A stretch of 28,110 bases of DNA, taken from positions 1-28,110 of the forward strand of contig CAJUDH010000030.1 in assembly GCA_910584845.1 (NCBI GenBank), given 5' to 3'. Position numbers and translations under genes: made by a program. The stretch is from an uncultured Lachnospiraceae bacterium. GTDB lineage: Bacteria > Bacillota > Clostridia > Lachnospirales > Lachnospiraceae. The notes beneath the pieces were generated by a model. That model had not been told where the DNA came from. It saw nothing but the letters and a program-made list of their open reading frames with translations, and ran no database searches. Position 1 is the first letter of the stretch; each line of letters opens with the position of its first letter. Shown piece by piece: positions 23,567 to 28,110 of this stretch.

Positions 23567-23567
23567 A
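23545..23567. promoter_or_regulatory. perfect inverted repeat, candidate operator
   Basis: TATTATAG, 7 bases, CTATAATA: perfect 8-bp arms filling the space between -35 and -10 and covering the -10 box of the activase promoter. A repressor bound here would block this promoter. The DeoR-family protein encoded 1.3 kb downstream is the natural candidate. Confidence 0.55.
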
Positions 23568-23661
23568 GAGGCAAGGGCGTTAAATCCGCGCGGTCCGGTT
23601 ATGGCCGTCTAAATGTTTTTGCCAAAGGCTTTTACAAAAACCCAGGCGAGCAAGGGTCCTG

Positions 23662-23778
23662 TATAGGCACGTTGGCCATTCGCCCGGCGGGCGTGGCACC
23701 GAAAGGCCACTGAATCGCCGTGGCCCATATAGGCCCATTGGCCATATGCCCGGCGGGCGTGGCCCCGAAAGGCAAATA
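23662..23778. repeat. two ~50-bp direct repeats with strong hairpins
   Basis: Copies at 23662-23712 and 23728-23778 (66-bp period) share TATAGGC..NTTGGCCAT and GCCCGGCGGGCGTGGC.CCGAAAGGC. Each folds into a hairpin (23675-23697; 23740-23764) with stems such as GGCCA-TGCCC/GGGCG-TGGCC around a GGC loop. They lie in the long leader of the activase gene and may be a dispersed palindromic repeat family or RNA structures. Confidence 0.75.
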
Positions 23779-23841
23779 GGGAAACATAAGTTTCCCAAAA
23801 AAGACGCACACGCAGCCATAGATGGAAAGAGAGGTCCCTAC

Positions 23842-24753
23842 ATGAAAAAAGCAGACCGCAGCCAAACAGGTATCCTGTTTGATATACAAAAATTCAGTGT
23901 TAACGACGGGCCCGGAATCCGTACCGTAGTATTTTTCAAAGGCTGCCCCCTCCGTTGCCGCTGGTGTTCCAACCCCGAAAGCCAGCTTCCCAAGGCCCAG
24001 GTATTTTGGGACGCAAAAAAATGCGCCGGGTGTTTCCACTGTGCAGCCATATGCCCGGCCAACGCCGTTTCCTTGCAGGAAGGCCGGATCCACATCAGCC
24101 ATCTACTATGTAACGGCTGCGGCCGGTGCACATGGGAATGCCCCGGAAAAGCCCTGGAAATAGGAGGCAAGATAAAAACCGTACAGGAAGTGGTCGACAT
24201 TGTGCTGCAAGACCAGGTATTTTATGAAGAAGGCGGGGGTATTACCTTATCCGGAGGCGAGTTCCTCTCCCAGCCCGGCTTTGCCATGGAACTGCTCCTT
24301 GCCGCAAAAGAAGAAGGGCTCCATACCTGTTGCGAAACAACCGGATTCGCCCGGCCGGAAATCTTTAAAAAGGTTGCCCCTTTTATAGATTATATCCTTT
24401 TTGACATGAAGCATTGGAATGACGAAAAACACCGGGCCGGCACAGGGGTGTCCAACCAATTGCCCCTTGCCAATATGAAACAGGCAATTGAACTGCAAAA
24501 AGAAATCCTGCCACGAATCCCGGTTATCCCCGGATTTAACGACTCCCTGCAGGACGCTGCCAAATTCGCAGATACCCTCCGACAACTTCGCCTTGCCAAA
24601 TGCCAGCTGCTTTTATTCCACCAGTTCGGGGAACACAAATACCGATTGCTGGGCCAGCCCTACGGTTACACGGACGTCCCATCCCTGCACCGGGAAGATT
24701 TGGAAGAATATCAAAAGGCCTTTCTTGACCATGGGATTGAAGCTTTCTTTTGA
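23842..24753 (+). CDS. glycyl radical enzyme activating protein (radical SAM)
   Basis: A 303-residue activase that uses S-adenosylmethionine to install the glycyl radical on its partner enzyme. The radical SAM cluster motif CPLRCRWC (CxxxCxxC) is at about 37-44. It is followed by an inserted ferredoxin-like domain with two further 4Fe-4S motifs (CAGCFHCAAICP and CNGCGRCTWECP), then GGGITLSGGE, the SAM-binding loop. The two extra clusters are typical of PflC/YbiY and dehydratase activases, not of the shorter pyruvate formate-lyase activase. I chose the ATG at 23,842 (GAGAGG 7 bases upstream); the frame extends 32 codons further up through the hairpin repeats, which is not plausible coding. It is divergent from its presumed partner at 20995-23409. 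Confidence 0.93.
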   Translation: MKKADRSQTGILFDIQKFSVNDGPGIRTVVFFKGCPLRCRWCSNPESQLPKAQVFWDAKKCAGCFHCAAICPANAVSLQEGRIHISHLLCNGCGRCTWECPGKALEIGGKIKTVQEVVDIVLQDQVFYEEGGGITLSGGEFLSQPGFAMELLLAAKEEGLHTCCETTGFARPEIFKKVAPFIDYILFDMKHWNDEKHRAGTGVSNQLPLANMKQAIELQKEILPRIPVIPGFNDSLQDAAKFADTLRQLRLAKCQLLLFHQFGEHKYRLLGQPYGYTDVPSLHREDLEEYQKAFLDHGIEAFF

Positions 24754-24780
24754 TTCCGAATTATTTTCTTTCATTCATAA

Positions 24781-24799
24781 GCATTTTTCTTGAAAATGC
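24781..24799. promoter_or_regulatory. inverted repeat overlapping the DeoR gene promoter
   Basis: GCATTTT, 5 bases, AAAATGC: perfect 7-bp arms, covering the -35 box of the regulator's promoter. It might be an autoregulatory operator; followed by AAT6 it could also act as a weak terminator of the activase transcript. Confidence 0.4.
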
Positions 24800-24817
24800 A
24801 ATTTTTTATGGTATACT
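24790..24817 (+). promoter_or_regulatory. promoter of the DeoR-family regulator
   Basis: TTGAAA (24790-24795), a 16-bp spacer and TATACT (24812-24817), 23 bp before the start codon. Confidence 0.65.
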
Positions 24818-24840
24818 GGAGGGGAATAAGGAGGTAGGCT

Positions 24841-25587
24841 GTGAAAAACAGGACAAACAAGATCCTGGAACTGCTCATCCAGGAGAACAAAATCGAAGTG
24901 TCGCTCCTTGCAGAAAAGCTCTCTGTTTCCCAGGTTACGGTCCGTAAAGACCTGGACGCTTTAGAAAGCCAGGGGATTATTAAACGGGAACACGGCTTTG
25001 CCCTGCTGCGAAGCCAAAATGACATCAATGGCAGGATCGCCTATCATTATAAAGAAAAACAGAAAATCGCCTGGAAAGCTTCCCAACTAGTCCACGACGG
25101 GGACACCATAATGATCGAAAACGGAAGCTGCTGTGCCCTTCTGGCCGATACTTTGACCGGAAATAAAAAAGATCTTTCCATTATTACAAACAGTGCGTTT
25201 ATCGCCGGCTACATCCGTGGGAAATCCAACTTCCAGGTGGTGTTGTTAGGAGGGATCTACCAGCAGGATTCCCAGGTTATGGTGGGCCCAATGATCCGCC
25301 AATGCGTAGAAAACTTTTTCGTGGACCTATTTTTCATCGGCACCGATGGGTATAACCCGAAAGCCGGCTTCACGAATCAAGACCAAATGCGGGCCCAGGC
25401 TGTCCGGGATATGGCACGCCAGGCTAACCAGGTCATCGTATTGACCGAGAGCGATAAATTCTCTAAGCATGGCATTGTCCCGTTAAACCTGAAAGGGCAG
25501 GTGAAAAGGGTAATTACAGATACGGATATACCCGACCCTATAAGGGCAGAATTGAACAGCAAAGACGTGCTTGTTACAGTCTCTTAA
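24841..25587 (+). CDS. DeoR-family sugar-phosphate-responsive transcriptional regulator
   Basis: A 248-residue DNA-binding protein. The N-terminal winged helix-turn-helix (about 4-57: KILELLIQENKIEVSLLAEKLSVSQVTVRKDLDALESQGIIKR-type sequence) is followed by a DeoR C-terminal sensor domain (about 75-232) of ISOCOT fold, with MIENGSCC, TNSAFIA, VLLGGIY and FFIGTDGYNPKAGFT. Family members usually repress sugar catabolic operons and release DNA on binding a sugar phosphate. It starts with GTG, six bases after AAGGAGG. It lies 87 bp below the activase on the same strand with its own promoter. The likely targets are the facing promoters at 23.46-23.57 kb; the ligand would be the pathway's phosphosugar. 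Confidence 0.9.
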   Translation: MKNRTNKILELLIQENKIEVSLLAEKLSVSQVTVRKDLDALESQGIIKREHGFALLRSQNDINGRIAYHYKEKQKIAWKASQLVHDGDTIMIENGSCCALLADTLTGNKKDLSIITNSAFIAGYIRGKSNFQVVLLGGIYQQDSQVMVGPMIRQCVENFFVDLFFIGTDGYNPKAGFTNQDQMRAQAVRDMARQANQVIVLTESDKFSKHGIVPLNLKGQVKRVITDTDIPDPIRAELNSKDVLVTVS

Positions 25588-25592
25588 AATAC

Positions 25593-25620
25593 CCGGCCAG
25601 ATCCGGCTGACGGCCGGTTT
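25593..25620 (+). terminator. weak hairpin after the DeoR gene
   Basis: CCGGCC (25593-25598) pairs with GGCCGG (25612-25617), then only TTT. The rest of 25,621-25,815 shows no gene. Confidence 0.35.
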
Positions 25621-25815
25621 ACCGGTAGTGCAGGGCAAAAAGCTGGCAGTGGACAAGGCTATGAAAAAGCCCGGATTGCCACCAATGCCGGCGGCGTTCC
25701 CGCCCGCTTTCTGCATGGACGGCCATCCCATTGAAACCGGACCATTACCGGAAAATAATCCCCGGGGCGGCCGTCCCCTGAAATCCGGACGTGTGGGACT
25801 TTTTATGCTGACGGA

Positions 25816-26406
25816 TCAACGTTTCCCTATAATTTTATCAATCAACCCAAAATCCACGGCTTCTGTTGCTGTCATATAATTATCGCGTTCGGTCGCAAGG
25901 GTTATTTCCTCCATGCTTTTCCCGGTATTTTTCGCCAAAATAGCGTTTAGGCGCCCTTTGCTTTTTTGTATGTGGTCGGATGTGATTTTTATATCTGTTG
26001 CCTGCCCTTGAATACCATTCCCCTGAATCGCCGGCTGGTGGATCATGATTTCTGCATTTGGCAAAGCGATACGTTTCCCTTTCGTACCACCGGCTAATAA
26101 AAACGCCCCAAAACTGGCAGCAAGGCCAATACAAATCGTTGAAACATCACATTTTATATATTGCATTGTATCATATATCGCAAAACCAGCCGATACGGAA
26201 CCGCCTGGGCTATTGATATACAACTGAATATCCTTTTCCGGGTCCTGTGCTTCTAAAAACAGCATTTGGGCAATAACCAGGCTGGCTGATGCATCACTTA
26301 CTGCTTCCCCCAAAAAAACAATCCGGTCGGACAGTAACCGTGAAAAAATATCATAACTCCTTTCCCCACGGCTGGTTTGTTCAACAACGGTAGGAATTGT
26401 ACTCAT
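25816..26406 (-). CDS. clpP: ATP-dependent Clp protease proteolytic subunit (ClpP paralogue)
   Basis: A 196-residue serine peptidase forming the ClpP barrel, which degrades proteins fed by a Clp ATPase in the cytosol. The catalytic triad is Ser98 (LAASFGAF), His123 (MIHQPAIQG) and Asp175 (TERDNYMTA). The His-to-Asp spacing is three residues longer than in the E. coli enzyme because of an insertion in PAIQGNGIQGQATD. The usual housekeeping neighbours tig and clpX are absent. Instead its ATG overlaps the stop of an AraC-type regulator gene by four bases (ATGA), a translational coupling. The altered Ser motif (SFG where SMG is common) and isolated position suggest an accessory paralogue with a dedicated role, perhaps linked to the regulator. 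Confidence 0.93.
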   Translation of the reverse strand: MSTIPTVVEQTSRGERSYDIFSRLLSDRIVFLGEAVSDASASLVIAQMLFLEAQDPEKDIQLYINSPGGSVSAGFAIYDTMQYIKCDVSTICIGLAASFGAFLLAGGTKGKRIALPNAEIMIHQPAIQGNGIQGQATDIKITSDHIQKSKGRLNAILAKNTGKSMEEITLATERDNYMTATEAVDFGLIDKIIGKR

Positions 26407-26819
26407 GCGGCAGCCTCCTTAGTTCCTGCAATAAATTTATAGCCGGAGATAGAAGAAAGGCACATGGAAATCTTGTTTTGTTTTGGTGTAAAAACCCCAA
26501 TAGCCCTATAAACTTTGGGTGGATAGGAATATGCTTGTTTAAAAGCAAATGAAAATGACTGCTGTGTATCATACCCGGCTTCATATGCAATTTGCATTAT
26601 CGGTTTATCTGTTTTAACCAGCTTTTCAGCGGCAACCGTAAGCCTGCGGTTTTGTAGATATTTATACATGGTAATTCCTGTATACCCTGTAAAAATACGG
26701 TTCAGATAGAATTTGGAATAACCAATGTTTTTTGATATATGGTCTAAGCTGATTTCATTCTCTAAATTCCCCTCGATATAATTTATAACTTCCTTTATAA
26801 CTTCCTTTTGGCCATTCAT
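26403..26819 (-). CDS. short AraC-family transcriptional regulator
   Basis: A protein of about 138 residues consisting almost wholly of the AraC double helix-turn-helix domain (about 5-100: VINYIEGNLENEISLDHISKN…SFSFAFKQAYSYPPKVYR-type sequence), with a tail of about 40 residues. It lacks the ligand-binding N-terminal domain of typical AraC proteins and is MarA/SoxS-like in size. I chose the ATG at 26,819 because GGAGG is 7 bases upstream; the frame starts 6 codons earlier, where that site would be coding. The stop overlaps the clpP start (ATGA). With no sensor domain, its activity may be set by its amount; turnover by the coupled ClpP is a tempting but untested idea. Confidence 0.88.
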   Translation of the reverse strand: MNGQKEVIKEVINYIEGNLENEISLDHISKNIGYSKFYLNRIFTGYTGITMYKYLQNRRLTVAAEKLVKTDKPIMQIAYEAGYDTQQSFSFAFKQAYSYPPKVYRAIGVFTPKQNKISMCLSSISGYKFIAGTKEAAA

Positions 26820-26845
26820 TGGAAATCCTCCTTGCACTTTTGCCT

Positions 26846-26851
26846 ATTATA
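26846..26851 (-). promoter_or_regulatory. -10 box of the AraC-clpP operon
   Basis: TATAAT on the minus strand, 26 bp before the start codon. No good -35 lies at 16-18 bp, as is common for promoters that need an activator. Confidence 0.45.
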
Positions 26852-26859
26852 ACAAGTTT

Positions 26860-27301
26860 TGACGTATATGTTTTAATAAAAAGTGCGGTCTTGTCGCCAA
26901 ATATAAAAAATGAAGCCTTTTTAACCATATTCGGAAGGAAATAGGATCTGTATCGCCGGCATTGTGGGAATGTGTATAACCGGCGGTGTTATGAAGCAGC
27001 ACGGGGCCCTGTTTGCAGGGCATGGGAGGCCTGTACATTTGCCCTCCCTGCGCTGCGGGCAGGTTGCCGCTCTTTTTCGTTTGTGTCTGTGTGATGCCCC
27101 TCCGTACGTTTGCCCTCCCCTGCACTGCGGGCAGGTTACCCTGGCAGATGACTTTTATATACCGTTCCATAACGCCGCTTTTTCATTGCCCCCTTTCCGG
27201 GAAAGCGGCCCTACGGCTTAAAGTTTGAAGTATAATGCATATAGTTACATATGAGTACTGAATTTACACGCACCTAACAATCCTTTAAACCGGAATCCGA
27301 C
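26860..27301. other. intergenic region with hairpin repeats, no gene supported
   Basis: About 440 bp below which the element remnants begin. It holds the two direct repeats described separately and short GC-rich palindromes (for example GCCGGCATTG…ACCGGCGG near 26,956-26,986). Open frames on both strands overlap the repeats and lack ribosome sites. Confidence 0.4.
27033..27141. repeat. two ~37-bp direct repeats with hairpin potential
   Basis: GTAC(A/G)TTTGCCCTCCC…TGC(G/A)CTGCGGGCAGGTT(G/A)CC occurs at 27033-27069 and 27104-27141, 71 bp apart. Each can form a CCTGC/GCAGG stem. They resemble in style, but not in sequence, the repeats at 23.7 kb. Confidence 0.65.
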
Positions 27302-27562
27302 TTACACTTTTATTTCGTATCCAAACTCATGTAATACAAAACCATCATCGAATACTTCATCATAAACTCCATTAACCTTTAAAAAATTATTTTTATGATA
27401 AAGCTGAATAGCAGGCCATTTATATCCACTACAAAAAGCCTTAGATATTCGGCACCTAATGTTCTTACGATTTCCTTTGCCTTAGCAATCATTAAACTAC
27501 TGATTCCCTTTTTGGAATGTTTACACCGAAACGGTCAAGATACATGGCTTTCGCATGCTTAT
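27302..27562 (-). pseudogene. GNAT acetyltransferase remnant, truncated and frameshifted
   Basis: Reading the minus strand and shifting frame twice gives WNDKHAKAMYLDRFGVN, then KKGISSLMIAKAKEIVRTLGAEYLRLFVVDIN, then PAIQLYHKNNFLKVNGVYDE…EFGYEIKV ending in TAA at 27,304-27,302. Order and spacing match the acetyl-CoA-binding part and C-terminus of GNAT N-acetyltransferases (RxxGxG-like loop as KKGISS). The N-terminal half is missing, replaced at about 27,556-27,562 by TraG sequence. The frameshifts lie near 27,510 and 27,435. It cannot make a working enzyme. The substrate is unknown. Confidence 0.6.
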
Positions 27563-27862
27563 CATTCCATTCGGGTCAGTAACGATATATGAAGTTGGAA
27601 AATCTTTTGAACTGCACTGCATGAGCGACGGTTTCACAAAGAACCGGGTCTTGCCGCTGCCGGAACCGCCGATTACAAGGATATTTTTGTTTCTTGCGTA
27701 TTTCGGCTGCTTCGGGCGGCTGTTCATGGTGAGCCGTTCCGTCTGCGTAAGCGGGATATTGTTCTCAAATACCGGGGCTGTGTACGGCTTTATATCGTCG
27801 GTGGTTCCCCATGAAGCGTTTTGTCTAGTGCTTTTTTGAGTTATTGACGCCAAACTTTTCAA
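27563..27862 (-). pseudogene. VirD4/TraG type IV coupling protein, N-terminal-side fragment
   Basis: About 100 codons of a conjugation coupling protein: ASWGTTDDIKPY, the LTQTERLTMNSRPKQPKYARNKN block and the Walker A motif GGSGSGKTRF, followed by PTSYIVTDPNG. In conjugative elements of Clostridia this ATPase, normally about 600 residues, delivers the relaxase-DNA complex to the mating channel. Here the membrane segments that should precede ASWGT are absent and the chain is cut off just after the Walker B-proximal region, where acetyltransferase sequence begins. It is thus a broken relic of an integrative conjugative element extending past the right edge of the window. Confidence 0.8.
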
Positions 27863-27959
27863 CGCGGCAGGAAACGGGCAGGAAGAACGGGCGTAAAACG
27901 CTCCTGTGGACGGTTAGAAGCCGTTTTCGTGGGTAGACCCTTGCCCTATGGATTTTCAT
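27825..27959 (-). CDS. small basic ORF in the conjugative-element remnant
   Basis: A 44-codon frame (MKIHRARVYPRKRLL… to FGVNNSKKH) with AAGGTG 8 bases before its ATG, overlapping the start of the TraG fragment in another frame. It is rich in Arg, Lys and Val and resembles no family I know. It may be a chance frame in decaying element DNA. Confidence 0.25.
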   Translation of the reverse strand: MKIHRARVYPRKRLLTVHRSVLRPFFLPVSCRVEKFGVNNSKKH

Positions 27960-28110
27960 GTCTGCAACACCTTAAAAATCAAGCCTTTTCAAGCTCTACT
28001 GCGTAACATTCCATTCTGTTCTTTGGGAGAGGTCGGGGTGCGGGGGCAGGATTGTTAAATCCTGTTCCCCGTTTTCGGCGGCGAAATGGCAACGGCAAAA
28101 ATCCAGACGG
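27960..28110 (-). other. element DNA at the right edge, possible gene end
   Basis: One minus-strand frame entering from the edge (28,109 to a stop at 27,998-27,996) reads AENGEQDLTILPPHPDLSQ, which looks protein-like and could be the C-terminus of a gene upstream of traG. Two other frames are open for similar lengths, so the choice is uncertain. Confidence 0.25.

Noticed and set aside
23464..23570. Rex site at the glycyl radical operon (AATTAACGTT near 23,491)
   Set aside because: The required GTTAA-N4-TTAAC arrangement is absent; only a partial half-site is present.
23580..23819. Minus-strand frames with repeated GHARRA-type peptides
   Set aside because: They are translations of the two hairpin DNA repeats in the activase leader.
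26847..27228. Small open frames around the direct repeats
   Set aside because: They overlap the repeats on both strands and lack ribosome sites.

Overview
The window looks like a chromosomal segment of a gut Clostridia bacterium, most likely Lachnospiraceae. The support is the protein families present (AdhE, a diaminopimelate/sporulation-type cell-wall gene set, a glycyl radical enzyme with activase, an ANTAR regulator beside glnA), strong AGGAGG-type ribosome binding sites, TTGACA/TATAAT promoters, and several integrative-element scars. This assignment is by family resemblance only; no database search was possible.

Layout. (1) 1-2.9 kb: the end of an integrative element. Its large serine recombinase reads in frame into the C-terminal third of an ABC transporter substrate-binding protein, so the element sits inside that gene. 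(2) 2.9-10.8 kb: a D-Ala-D-Ala carboxypeptidase gene (DacF type, minus strand) split in two by a 6,515-bp insertion. The insertion is bounded by a 5-bp GAGGA match (TCCTC on the plus strand) and carries its own serine recombinase, an APH/choline-kinase-fold phosphotransferase and a full-length adhE. adhE has a consensus promoter and a tandem Rex-type operator. Joining the flanks restores an uninterrupted 450-codon dacF frame. (3) 11.3-17.6 kb: envelope and nitrogen genes: a membrane-anchored polysaccharide deacetylase (+), then on the minus strand a secreted protein, glnA, an ANTAR regulator with a degenerate receiver, dapF, and an Amidase_3-SPOR protein. The glnA leader has a consensus promoter followed by two hairpins that can each present an A..G hexaloop, the second inside a terminator, as expected of an ANTAR-controlled attenuator. 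(4) 18.0-20.1 kb: three minus-strand genes of poorly known families (DUF1349-like, DUF6179-like, DUF6323-like). (5) 20.2-25.6 kb: a catabolic cluster: fructose-6-phosphate-aldolase-like protein and PflD/YbiW-like glycyl radical enzyme (minus), divergent from the radical-SAM activase and a DeoR-family regulator (plus), with facing promoters and a perfect inverted repeat over one -10 box. (6) 25.8-26.8 kb: an AraC-type regulator translationally coupled to a ClpP protease paralogue. (7) 26.9-28.1 kb: hairpin repeats, then a scrapyard in which an acetyltransferase remnant is joined to the N-terminal part of a VirD4/TraG conjugation protein.

How the genes work together: the region is mostly ordinary chromosome shaped by site-specific recombinases. 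The three points most worth following up are the adhE-carrying serine-recombinase element inside dacF, the glnA-ANTAR attenuator with its own regulator in the same operon, and the glycyl-radical/aldolase sugar-phosphate cluster.
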